Assembly: GCF_019112545.1 (NCBI RefSeq)
Contig: NW_025064880.1
Coordinates: 1,529,091 to 1,593,090 of the forward strand
DNA from: Guyanagaster necrorhizus
Lineage: Eukaryota; Basidiomycota; Agaricomycetes; Agaricales; Physalacriaceae
DNA length: 64,000 nucleotides
Reading direction: 5' to 3'
Position 1 is the stretch's first letter. Each line of letters begins with the position of its first letter. Positions 48,818-60,162 of the stretch are shown piece by piece. The translations under genes and the position numbers were made by a program. The notes below the pieces were generated by a model. That model searched no databases. It had not been told where the DNA came from and was given only the letters and a program-made list of their open reading frames with translations.

Positions 48818-49237
48818 TGTTAAGCCCAAATTCCACGTGATAAACTGACAGAACCTCACACTTCGGATTATACTGTCAGAGTTCACTTTGTGTGTGACTA
48901 GCATTGTGTTGTCAAGGCATTATTAGTTGGCTCGAGATAAGATGGTGAAGTAAAACTTTAGTTCGAGACTGGGGTATTACAGCGAGAACTATGCTACTTA
49001 AATACTGTTTCGCTGTTGTGCATTGCCAGGCTCTCCACAAAAGCTGTTGTCTTGCTGTGGAGCTGTAGTCATGCACTGCAATTTGAGGACAAAACGAGCA
49101 TTGTCTCTCCCTTCACAGCACACAGCAGTGCGACAGGAGAATGACCGACTTGGGCTGCTGAGCTAAGCGTTCCCACGGTCATAGGCGCTGGCCTAAGTGC
49201 CCTGACTAAGCAAAGATAGGGGTCACTTCTGAGGAAA
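48818..49237 (-). repeat. B2 3' LTR, left part, cut by B1
   Basis: Begins TGTTAAGCCC and stops at ...tgaggaaa, where B1 enters. The rest of this LTR continues at 57538. The apparent head-to-head LTR pair at 49238 is therefore a nesting junction, not a palindromic repeat. Confidence 0.85.
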
Positions 49238-49765
49238 TGTTATGATTTTTCCTATTTTTCTCTTATTTTCTTTTCTTTTTCCTTGAAAGTAACCCCTATC
49301 TTTGCTTAGTCAGAGTGCTTAGGCCAGTGCCTATGACTGTGGGAATGCTTAGCTCAGCAACCCAAGATGGTCATTCTCCTGTTGCACTGCTGTGTGCTGT
49401 GAAGGGAGAGACAATGCTCGTTTTGTCCTCAAATTGCAGTGCATGACTACAGCTCCGCAGCAAGACAACAGCTTTTTGTGGAGAGCCTGGCAATGGTAGG
49501 GGGGAACAGCTCTACAGCAGACAATATCTTTTGTGAACAGTTATTTATAACACAACAGTGAAACAGTATTTAAGTAGCTTAGTTCTCGCTGTAATACCCC
49601 AGTCTCAAACTAAAGTTTTACTTCACTATTTTATCTCGAGCGAACTGCAACGCCTTGACAACACAACACTAGTCACACACAAGTGGACTCTGATAGTATA
49701 ACCTGAAGTGTGAGGTTCTATCAGTTTATCATGTGTTTCTAGTCATGTGGAATTTGGGCTTAACA
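49238..49765 (+). repeat. 5' LTR of B1
   Basis: 528 bp, TGTTATG to GGGCTTAACA, with TATA-like TATTTAAG at 49567-49574. Predicted RNA start is near 49601 (agtctcaaactaa). Confidence 0.92.
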
Positions 49766-49766
49766 A

Positions 49767-49779
49767 TTAGTTCGAGACT
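49767..49779 (+). other. Primer-binding site of B1 (self-priming type)
   Basis: ttagttcgagact, one base inside the 5' LTR. It is complementary at 12 of 13 positions to agtctcaaactaa at 49601-49613, the predicted RNA start. B2 has the same arrangement (61577-61589 with 61745-61757). There is no TGG for a tRNA CCA end. Confidence 0.6.
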
Positions 49780-49862
49780 TTCTAGCTTCCCTTCTTTAAG
49801 CCTAAAGGCTAAAAGAACTGAACACTTCTTTCTCCAACCTCAATCAACAACCAAGACATTAT

Positions 49863-52520
49863 ATGTCTTCCATCAACAGCTCTATCAACTCCAAAGTCCC
49901 CTCTTCCTCTATTGAATTGCTGACTGTTCTTCTAGAAACCTTAACAATGAGGATAATCAGAGATTATCAAGAAAAGGATGATGTCATCCACCAACTCATC
50001 AATGGCCTCTCTACTAAGGCCCGAATCACCAAATATGGACCTGGACAAGGGTCTGAAAGCATGGGCCAACCAGGTCCTTGCCAAGAGGAGGAGGAACTCC
50101 TCCCAGGTTCCTCACGAATCCCGGCCTCCGACTCCAACTCCACCGACACATTGGTGGAAGAAGAGGAGGTCAAGCATAGCCAGCAGTGGGGGAAGGAGCT
50201 CGACAAGGAGCACCGACAGTTGGCTGGACTCAATCGACCAGCAGGATGGGGATCTTCCCCATTAAACCAACCACCCCAGGGCTGAAGATGGCCCTCAGGC
50301 ACAGAATGGGATAAAAATCCTGAAGACGATCCCTATGCCCCAGATCGCTGGGACGAATCCAGGGACGATCAGGATTGAAGTACCGATCTTCAATCCACAG
50401 CCACCGAAGGAAGCAGTGCCGGGGGGCGAAAGTGGGCCCCAGGCACCGAATGGAAGGAGGATCCCAAGAATGACCCCTACGAGGTCGACTGGTGGGATGA
50501 CACCACCGATGAAGGAGAAAGTGGTCCAGACAGACCCTTATCCAGTGAGTCAGGGAGCAACGGCTCCCTGGCAGATGATGAGTCCTTCGATTGGACCATT
50601 AAAGCAAGAATACCTTTCCCACTGATCCCCCGGATCAGCAATCGAGCCCTTTAAGGGTTCTTGCACAAGAAGCTCACCACTTTATTCCTCAATCATGACT
50701 TCTTTGAGGAATTCCGACAATATGCCGAGTGGGTCAAAGGAGAGAGGGAGTGGCAGCACAATGCCGAGACTGAGGGAGTATGGGACCTACCCACTTGGGG
50801 AGTCCCATACTGGAAGGACTCCAATGACCCCCAAGGCCTATATTGGCCTGAGGGAGGAAGGAGAAATAGAGGGAGATGCCCCCCCTGAAAATAATCGGTG
50901 GACCCGGCTGGTGGACGAGGAGTGGGAAGACTGGAAGAGCAGAGAGGAAAGGCAGCTGAGGAGTCAGCAATACCTCCGACCGATCTCCAGGAGTGATGGA
51001 ATGCCGCTAGCACCAGGGTTACCCCTGGTACTCTCCGAAGACGAATACTTGCCATTCCCGGTAAGTACTCCACCACCCTGGAGAAGAAGCACCTCCAGGA
51101 GCGGAATGCCATCTTGGCTTTCAGAAGAAAAGCCAAAATACCCAAACCCCTGGAGGATCTCTGGCTTCCTACCGAAGCCAATGGAGGGACAGCCACCCCC
51201 TGATGAAGCAACCAGTTCAGCACCTACCGACAAGAAGAAGGATGACCCCGAGGCTACAGCCCAAGGGTGGACCATCAAAGATGGCCGGATTGTCAAGAAG
51301 GAAGGACCACTGATGCCAAGAAGTCCGGTCGCCGATGATGGCTCTCTGCATTCCTTTCCAGGACTCCCAATGGATTGGATGGGTCCCCCTGGGGGGAAAC
51401 CCCTGAATCTAATGTCGCCTCTCGATCCGAAGGCACATATATTAAACGTCAAACCAATACTCAGGAGGGAGCCTCTTCCTTTCAAAGAGGCGTCGGATGA
51501 TATCGACTGCTTCCTCATGGACTGTGACCAATATTTCCAGGTCTTTGCCTCATACTTTCTGCATGACATGTACAAGGTAAACTATGCCACCACCTACTTT
51601 GAAGACAAGGCCAAAGTATGATGGATACTATTGGCACCAAACTTCTGGTCAACCACTCGACAACATCACTGGTACCCTGCTTGGGCGGTACTTAAACAGA
51701 TGATCTGTGACAAGTTCATGGATCCTGCGGTCCGAGAAGTCCACAAGTCAAAGATGAAGGAGTACAAGATGGGCGACAAAGCGGTGCCTGACTACTTCAA
51801 TGAGCTGGAGCGCCTCAGAAAGCTGGCCAGAATCCAGGAGGACGTGGCTGACTCAGGATGCATGGTCGAATATATGAAGCTAGGAGTACCGCCACACTAC
51901 CTCAAGACAATCTCGGATCTTGGCCACAGTGTACCGGTCGGCTACGATGATTGGAAGGCACGAATCACCACGATGTGGCAGGAGTGACAATGACAGAAGG
52001 CCGAAGCAGCAAATCTGTGGGGACAGCACAGGTACCAGAGACAGGGCCTGAAGCCCTCCACCTCCCACACGACCACATCTGCCAGGCCTGGCAGCTCAGC
52101 CCCAACTTCCTAAAATGACAGGAAGCAAACTGGTAAGGGCCCAAGTACCGGAAAGGGTAAGCAGATCGACGTGGATTGCCTCCAGAAGGAGGGGAAGTGC
52201 TTCAATTGCAGACAATCAGATCACATGACATGGAACTGTCTAGAGAAGAAGGCCAAATGCATGCGGGAGGACATCAGGGTACAAATTGCCAAATTAATGA
52301 AGGAAGACGATAACCTCAGGAATGACGACAAATCCGAGGAGGTAAAAGACAGGGCCGAGCAGTAGGCGATTCAACTGCCTCAGCCAAAAGAACAAGTAAC
52401 GGGTCACAATCTGCTGGACAGACTGACACTTTATCCTCTATAGTATTATGACCTATGACTAAATTATGTGTGCATTCGAATATACCCGACCTCATTACTC
52501 AGAAACCAGAATCGCCTAAG
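49863..52520 (+). pseudogene. gag of B1
   Basis: The N-terminal part (from MSSINSSINSKVPSSSIELL, about 49863-51180) has shifted frames and acidic repeats such as GTEWDKNPEDDPYAPDRWDE. The C-terminal part from about 51190 matches B2: WTIKDGRIVKKEGPLMPRSP, VNYATTYFEDKAKV then TGA for Trp, DPAVREVHKSKMKEYKMGDK, and the knuckle CFNCRQSDHMTWNC at 52200-52245. Several stops come from C-to-T or G-to-A changes. Confidence 0.72.
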
Positions 52521-53507
52521 GAATTGACTTCTATGACTCAAGTGCCGATGAAGGGCCAAAGAGGGGCAGAGAGCCCCAAAGGTATGTCCTCACCTTACAT
52601 TCATCAAACTAAAAATAAAAAACAGACTCAATTGCCTTCGGGCCGAACAGGGGTAGAGAACCCCACAGCTTAGCTCAAGCCATTCGATACCGAATGGACT
52701 TGGCAAGCAATCAAAGATGCAAGAGATGAAACCACGGCAAAAGCCATACTCAAGAATTGGGTGCATAAGACCCATGTCGAGGAAGTGATTGACGATATGA
52801 TCACAGGAATACGAAAGGTGGAAAGGTGCCAAGCACTCGAATGGCTTGATGAATTACGTGGACCATGAAAGTTCATTTGTTGAACTAAAACCTCAGGACA
52901 GGACCTAGTAACCAAGGCACAGATCGAGACATTAATGTCTCGATCCACCCATGCAGTCACTGCTCTGATCGACAGCAGCTGCATGGGAAGCTCAATCAAT
53001 TGAGCTTTCATCGCCAAGCATCAACTACCTACATGGGCAACGGCAGCCCCAATACCCGTCTATAATGCAGATGGAACAAAGAATCAAGCAGGATCAATCA
53101 CCGAGTATGTGGAGCTAAGGCTCACTATCGGTGATCACTCAGAACGGATCGACTTAGTGGTAACAGATCTAGGAACCAGAGAAGTATTTCTTGGACATGA
53201 TTGGCTAATCAGATACAATCCGCTAATCAACTGGAAAACTGGACAGATCATCTTCGCTCGATGCCATTGCCGGAAAATTCCCTTCAAATTACTGGATGAA
53301 GATCCAGATGACTGATGGGAGGAAGAACTGGAGGAAGGGGAAACCATTCTCGCCATCGATATGCAAAGGGCCATTAGCATGAGGGCAATGCACCATGCTA
53401 ATGACCTAGCAGTGAAAGCCAATGCCGAAAAAGGAGAAAGAACATTCGATGAAATGGTACCCGAATGGGCATGTGACTATCGGGATTTATTCGAAAAGGA
53501 AAGTTTC
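52521..53507 (+). pseudogene. Protease region of B1
   Basis: The retropepsin start is damaged: ALIDSSCMGSSIN appears where LIDSG is expected. The C-terminal half is clear (LTIGDHSERIDLVVTDLGTR, EVFLGHDWLIRYNPLINWKT). The frame continues to LFEKESF, where solo LTR C interrupts. Confidence 0.72.
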
Positions 53508-53931
53508 TGTTAAGCCCAAGTGTCACGTGAACTGATACACGTGATAAACAGGTGTTCCTTCGCACTTCGAGGAATCACCTGAGTTCACTATGTGTATATC
53601 CGGACGATGTGACTCAAGGTCAGATATAGACTCGAGGTAGAATGGTGTGTATAAACTTTAGCTCGAAGCTGGGGTATACCAGCGAGAGCTGTCGGTCTTA
53701 AATACTGTACAGGTAATGCTAATAATATGACTACTTATTGTGTCGACTTGTGTCCATGGTGCTCGTTGCCCTTGAGCATCGTTGTTGTGCATAAAAGGGT
53801 AATTGTGCGTCGCCGAGCGTCGTTGTATCTAGGTGGCTCAGTTGTGCTTACTAAGCCCTTCCCATGGTCTCGTGTTCTGACTAAGCCTGAATAGGGGTAA
53901 AAAGGAAAGAGAAAGTAGAAAAATCGTAACA
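53508..53931 (-). repeat. Solo LTR C inserted in B1 pol
   Basis: 424 bp from TGTTAAGCCC to CGTAACA with an exact target duplication gtttc (53503-53507 and 53932-53936). Related to but distinct from the B LTRs (TATA-like gtatttaaga and agcttcgagctaaag on the minus strand). Solo LTRs normally arise by recombination between the two LTRs of a full element. Removing it rejoins the B1 frame (KESF, then DKLPNTKPWDHAIEL). Confidence 0.9.
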
Positions 53932-56900
53932 GTTTCGACAAACTACCCAACACAAAACCCTGGGACCATGCAATCGAATTAATCCCTAATGCCAATGCTA
54001 ACTTAGATTGCAAGTGCTACCCACTAGGCAATAACGAACAATAAGAACTAGATAAGTTCCTTGAAGAAAACTTATCTAGTGGGCGGATCCAGCCATCAAA
54101 GTCACCAATGGCATCACTCTTCTTTTTCGTTAAAAAGAAGGATGGGAAACTCCGACTGGTACAAGACTACCGGAAGCTTAACGAACTAACAATCAAGAAC
54201 CGTTATCCGCTTCTGTTAATCTCGGAGTTGATGGACAAACTCCAAAGTGCAAAGTACTACACCAAGCTGGATGTCCGATGGGGATACAACAATGTGCGTA
54301 TCAGAGAAGGTGATGAATGGAAGGCCGCTTTTCGAACCAACCGAGGGTTGTTCGAACCGACGGTCATATTCTTTAGCCTCACAAACTCGCCAGCCATGTT
54401 CCAATGGATGATGAATGACATATTTAAGGACCTCATCGCCACAAGAAATGTCACAATCTACTTGGACGATATACTTATCATGTCCAAAACGAAGAAGGAA
54501 CATAGAAGGTTGGTACGCCAAGTCCTATCTCTGATGAGGAAGCACCGGCTCTTCCTCAAAGCTGAAAAATGCAAATTCGAGGTATTAGAAATGGAATACC
54601 TTGGAGTCATTATCAGCGAAGGAAGTATTCGGATGGACCCAATCAAAGTGGCAGGAGTCACTGAATGGCCAGAGCCGACAAAGAAGAAGGAACTACAATC
54701 ATTTCTCAGATTCACCAACTTCTATCGCTGGTTCATTCAGGACTACAGCAAAATAGTTCGACCGATGACACAATTGACCAGAAATTCCCCATGGACTTGG
54801 GGAATTTCCCAGCAGGCGGCATTTAACGATCTTAAACGCCGGTTAGCTGAGGACGTTATTCTGGCTATACCCAGTCAGAAAGGGAAGTTCTGAGTGGAAG
54901 CTGACTCCAGCGAGGATGCAGTCGGAGCGGTACTCTCACAGAAACAGGATGGCAAATGGCAACCAGTCACCTTTATGTCAAAAGCACTCACAGTAACTGA
55001 GTGCAACTATGAAATCTATGACAAGGAACTCCTCGCTATAATGCTTGCCCTTGCTGAGTGGCAGCATTATCTCATTGGAGCGGTCCAGACCTTCGAGATC
55101 TGGACAGATCACCAGAATCTCTGATACTTCCGACAACCCCAAAAGCTTAACCACAGACAAGCTCGATGGGTCACAGAGCTATCACAGTATGAGTATACTC
55201 TTCATTACAAGGCCGGTGTAGCAAACAAGAAAGCTGACTTCCTCAGCTGCAGGGCAGATCACAACCAAGAGGGAGATGACAACAAGGAGGTTGTATTACT
55301 ACGACCAGAACACTTCTGGGCCATGATCATGCCCACAGAAGAAGAGATGCATGAATGCATCAAGAGCACCACCAGAGATCCATACAAGTGGGATCAACGA
55401 ATCGCCCCATTACTCAATCATGAACATGGGCTGAAGAAGGAAGGGGGCCTGATCCATTATGATGGACGGATCTACATCCCCAGGGATCAAAAACTGCAGG
55501 GCGATATCATTGCCATCAGTCATGATCATGCGACCGCTGGACACCCCGGGATCACTAAAACGAAGGAACTAGTCTTGAGGGAATATTGGTGGCCCAAGAT
55601 GGACTATGATATCATCTGATATGTCAAAGCTTACGAGGTTTGCCAGTGAGGCAAGACTTCAACACAACCCAGAGTGGCCCCACTCCACCTGAATGAGGTC
55701 TCCTCATCATTATGGACCCACATTTCGGTGGATATGATAACCAGACTTCCCGAAAGTGATGGCTATGATGCAATCATCGTCATAGTCGATCGCTTCTCGA
55801 AAGCGATCATCCCGATCGCCTGTTCCACAGAATTGACATCTGAGGGATGGGCAAAGATACTATGAGACGAGGTTTATGCAAAGTATGGCATGCCTCAAGT
55901 AGTGATTTCAGATAGAGGACCACAGTTCATGTCCAAATTCCTAGATGACTTATACCGACTCCTCAATATCAAAAGGAATGCCTCCACAGCATATCACCCA
56001 CAGACCAATGGCCAAACAGAACAGGCCAACCAAGAAATTGAAAAGTATCTATGACTTTTCATCAGTTATCGACAGGACGACTGGACGGAATGGCTGGCAC
56101 TAGCAGCATTCCAACACAACAACCAAATTCACTCCGCAACAGGAAAAACACCGTTCTTTGTGAATTATGGATGCAACCCTCCAGTAGCAGACACACGACA
56201 GGTTCACACAACAACACCAGCATCAATGGACTTTGCAGCAACAATGGCAAAGATCCATGAAGAGACCAAAACAGCCCTAGAAAAAGCTGCTTCAATGATG
56301 AAAAAGCAATATGACAAACACAGATGGCCGGCACACCAATACTCAAAAAACAACAAAGTATGGCTGGATACCACGAACCTTCATCTGCCACGACCAAAGT
56401 GAAAATTGGCAGATAAATGGACAGGCCCCTTCAAAATCCTTGCTAAAATTGGCAAAACCGCATACAAGTTGCAGCTCCCAGCAACTTGGAAAATCCATAA
56501 TGTTTTCAATGAAACATTATTAACACTATATATCGCACCAGCCTTCCCAAACCAAGAATGACCACCCCCACCACCAGCGGAACTCATCGACAATGAGGAA
56601 CACTATGAAATCGATGAGGTTCTAAACCATAAAACTCGATGAGTGAAAGCATGAGGCAGAGGCATGAAAACAACTGTCGACTACCTCGTCAGCTGGAAGG
56701 GCTATAGGCCTGAATCAAACCAATGGGTCAACGAAAAGTATATGAATGCAGAGGAGGCAATTCGGGACTATGAATACCGAATCAACAAGTTGAACATCAC
56801 AAACGTCATGTTAAACCGACTGGCCAACAATGAGAGAATGTTACAAGAGGATGATGAAGATGGCCCTGCGACGGACGAGCCAGAAATGGTGGGGACATAC

Positions 56901-56972
56901 AGCGAAGAGCAATGTACCACCAGAGGTCCAACAGATCACCCACCTCCTCCTGAGGGGGGGGATCTACCCTAA
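53932..56972 (+). pseudogene. RT, RNase H, integrase and chromodomain of B1
   Basis: RT: MASLFFFVKKKDGKLRLVQD, RYPLLLISELMDKL, YLDD near 54460, FLRFTNFYRWFIQDYSKIV. RNase H: ADSSEDAVGAVLSQ, YEIYDKELLAIMLALAEW. Integrase: ISHDHATAGHPGITKTKELV, then C...C with TGA between, and DMITRLPESDGYDAIIVIVD, SDRGPQFMSKF, NGQTEQANQEIEKYL. Chromodomain: VDYLVSWKGYRPESNQW. At least ten TGA/TAA/TAG replace Arg, Gln or Trp codons. The end ...HPPPPEGGDLP stops at 56970-56972. Confidence 0.85.
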
Positions 56973-57009
56973 CTTAACCATCGGGACGATGGTCTTAAGG
57001 AGGAGGTAA

Positions 57010-57537
57010 TGTTACGATTTTTCTTATTTTTCTCCTATTTTCTTTTCTTTTTCCTTGAAAGTGATCTCTATCTTTGCTTAGTCAGGGCACTTAGGCCAGC
57101 ACCTATGACTGTGGGAACGCTTAGCTCAGCAACTCAAGATGATCATTCTCCTGTCGCACTGCTGTGTGCTGTGAAGGGAGAGACAATGCTTATTTTGTCC
57201 TCAAATTGCAGTGCACGACTACAGCTCCACAGCAAGACAACAGCTTTTTGTGGAGAGCCTGGCAATGGTAGGGGGGAACAGCTCTACAGCAGACAATATC
57301 TTTTGTGAACAGTTATTTATAACACAACAGTGAAACAGTATTTAAGTAGCTTAGTTCTCGCTGTAATACCCCAGTCTCAAACTAAAGTTTTACTTCACCA
57401 TCTTATCTCAAGCAAACTGCAACGCCTTGACAACACAACACTAGTCACACACAAGTGGACTCTGATAGTATAACCCAAAGTGTGAGGTTCTATCAGTTTA
57501 TCATATGTTTCTAGTCACATGGAATTTGGGCTTAACA
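57010..57537 (+). repeat. 3' LTR of B1
   Basis: 528 bp, TGTTACG to GGGCTTAACA. It differs from the 5' LTR almost only by transitions. Confidence 0.92.
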
Positions 57538-57582
57538 GGAAAAAGAAAGAAAAATAGGAGAAAAATAGGAAAAATCATAACA
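57538..57582 (-). repeat. B2 3' LTR, right part
   Basis: Starts with the duplicated ggaaa and runs ggaaaaagaaagaaaaatag...atcataaca, the terminal bases of a B-family LTR. Next to it is the B2 polypurine end and the conserved bases ttaccccctccttaagacc. Confidence 0.85.
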
Positions 57583-58370
57583 TTACCCCCTCCTTAAGAC
57601 CATCATCCCGATGGTTAAGTTAGGGTAGACCCCCCCCCTTCGGAATGAGATGGCCAATCTGCTAGACCCGTCTGTCGGTCTGCAGATTCATAAAGATATT
57701 GACCCTTCATTGTTCCGTTTGTCTCTCGCAGGATCTCGAACTGTGAGAGTGTTGGGTCGCTTGGTTTGTCTGTCGGTATGTCATGACTTTTGGTATGTTG
57801 GAGGCTGCTTGTAGATCCATCGCATGCTGGGGACATATTGCTTCTCAGTGTATGTCCCATTTGACACTCTGTAATATTCCTGGTATTGATGCGATTGATT
57901 CAGTGTTCATAGTCACGTATGGCGTCTTCCGCATTCATATATTTTTCATTGACCCATTGGTTTGATTCTGGTCCATAGCCCTTCCAGCTGACTAGGTAGT
58001 CGACAGTTGTTTTCATGCCTCCACCTCATGTCTTCACTTTGCGTGTCCTGTAGTTTAACACCTCATCGACTTCATAGTGTTCTTCATCATCGATGAGCAG
58101 TGGTGGAGGCAGAGGTGGTCGTTCTTGATTTGGGAAGACCAGTGCCACATATGGAGTCAACAATGTTTCGTTAAAAACATCATGGATTTTCCACGTCGGT
58201 GGAAGTTTTAGCTTATATGTGGATCTGCCAATCTTGGCCATGACTTTGAAGAGACCTGTTCATTTGTCTGCCAGTTTTTGTTTTGGCCTTGGTAAATGAA
58301 GGTTTGTAGTATCCAACCAAACTTTATCGTTGGTTGAATATTCATGTGCTGGTCATCGGTGCTTGTCATA
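57583..58370 (-). pseudogene. B2 pol tail: integrase linker and chromodomain remnant
   Basis: Retained segments on the minus strand include DKVWLDTTNLHLP-like, AKIGRSTYKLKLPPTWKIHD, and VDYLVSWKGYGPESNQW (chromodomain), with stops. At 58365-58370 the sequence jumps to gag-protease boundary sequence, the internal deletion junction. Confidence 0.75.
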
Positions 58371-60162
58371 GAAGTCAATTTCTTAGGCAATTCTGGTTTT
58401 TGAGTAACAAGGTCGGGTATATTCGAATGCATGCATAATTTAGACATAGGTGGTAATACTATAAAAGATAAAATGTCAGTCTGTCCAGCAGATTGTGACC
58501 CATTACTTGTTCCTTTAGCCGAGGCAGTTGAATCACCTACTGCTCAGCCCTATCTTTTACCTCCTCAGGTTTGTCGTCATCCTCGAGATCCTGAGCTTCC
58601 CTTGTTAGCTCCGCGATCTGCACCCTAATGTCCTCCCGCATGCGTTTGTTCTTCTTCTCCGGGCAGTTCTGCACCATGTGGCCTGGTTGGCCACAGTTGA
58701 AGCACTTCCCCTCCTTCTTGAGGTGATCCACGTCGATTTGCTTACCCTTTCCGGTACTCAGGCCCTTACCGGTTCGCTTCCTGTCATTTTGGGAAGTTGG
58801 GGCTGAGCCACCGGACCTGGCGGATGTGGTCACGTGGGAGGTGGAGGGCTTCAGGCCCTGTCCCTGATACCTGTGCTGTCCCCACAGGTTTGCTGCTTTG
58901 GCCTTCTGTCGCTGTCACTCCTGCCACATCACGGTGATTCATGCCTTCCAATCATTGTAACCGATCAGTACACTGTGGTCGAGATCCGAGATTGTCTTGA
59001 GGTAGTATGGTGGCACTCCCAGCTTCATATATTCGACCATGCATCCCGAGTCAGCCACGTCTTCCTGGATTCCGGCGAGCTTTCTGAGATGCTCCAGCTC
59101 GTCGAAGTAGTCAGGCGCCGCTTTGTCGCCCATCTTGTACTCCTTCATCTTCGACTTGTGGACTTCTCGGACCACAGGATCTGTGAACTTGTCACGGATC
59201 ATCTGTTTGAGTACCGCTCAAGTGGGATACCGGTAATGTTGTCGAGTGGTCGACCAGAAGTTTGGTGCCAATAGTACCCACCATACTTTGGCCTTGTCTT
59301 CAAAGTAGGTGGTGGCATAGTTTACCTTGTACATGTCATGCAGGAAGTACGAGGTGAAGACCTGGAAATATTGGTCGCAGCCCATGAGGAAGCAGTTGAT
59401 ATCTTCCGATGCCTCTTTGAAAGGAAGGGGCTCCCTCTCGAGTATTGGTTTGACATTTAATATATGCGCCTTCGGATTGAGAGGTGACATTGAATTTGGT
59501 GGTTCCCCCTCAGGAGGACCTGCCCAATCCGTCGGGGGCCCTGAAAAGGAATGCAGAGAGCCATCATCGGTGATGGGACTTCTCGGCATCGGTGGTTCCT
59601 CCTTCTTGACAATCCGGCCATCTTTGATGGTCCATCCTTGTGCTGTGGCCTCGGGGTCATCCTTCTTTTCATCGACCGGTGCCGAGCTGGTTGCTTTGTC
59701 AGAGAGTGGCTGCCCCCCTAGTAATCGGCTTCCTGTGCTGGTCCAGAGGTTTGGGTGGTAGATCCTCAGCTGACCATAGGATCAGGTCAGCCGAGATGCC
59801 ATGCTACAGATGGCTGATGTGGCGAGCAAGTATCTTGACGTTGCCGTTCGGATTGAGGATGCTGTGTTTGCCAATTTGGGCGGCATCATGCTTGGCATCT
59901 ACGGTATTGGTGCCTGTCATTTGCTGAATCTAGGTCGGTATGGTGGCATTGCCATCATCTGGTAATGTAAATATCGCTGATTGAAATTAAAAATTGCATG
60001 CTCAGTCGCGGCATACTGTAATATCTCTTCCCATTCAACGGGATCAGCGGCGGTGTACCTTCACTCTAGGGATGATCGTAGCCAGAGATCGTCCCTCCAC
60101 AATTCAGCGACCTGTTCCTGGTATAGCTGAATAAATTCCTCCTCCCACACCTCTCGTTCTCG
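58371..60162 (-). pseudogene. B2 gag, C-terminal half with zinc knuckle
   Basis: Homologous to B1 gag (51190-52520). It includes WTIKDGRIVKKEEPPMPRSP, VNYATTYFEDKAKVWWVLLA, REVHKSKMKEYKMGDKAAPD, and CFNCGQPGHMVQNCPEKKNK (CX2CX4HX4C). A few stops at former CGA, TGG or CAA codons. Here Trp-Trp is intact in AKVWW where B1 has TGA, so B2 is less decayed at this point. Confidence 0.75.

Larger units (their letters stand above)
49238..57537 (+). mobile_element. Gypsy chromovirus element B1, plus strand, inserted in the B2 3' LTR
   Basis: B1 has two 528-bp LTRs (49238-49765 and 57010-57537) and an exact 5-bp target duplication ggaaa (49233-49237 and 57538-57542). It encodes gag, protease, RT, RNase H, integrase and chromodomain in plus orientation and ends in the purine tract aaggaggaggtaa. 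Many stops are C-to-T type. A solo LTR interrupts its pol. Confidence 0.9.

Noticed and set aside
48818..49765. A head-to-head palindrome of LTRs that could form a large hairpin or origin
   Set aside because: The flanking ggaaa duplication and the continuation at 57538 show it is the junction of B1 inserted into the B2 LTR.
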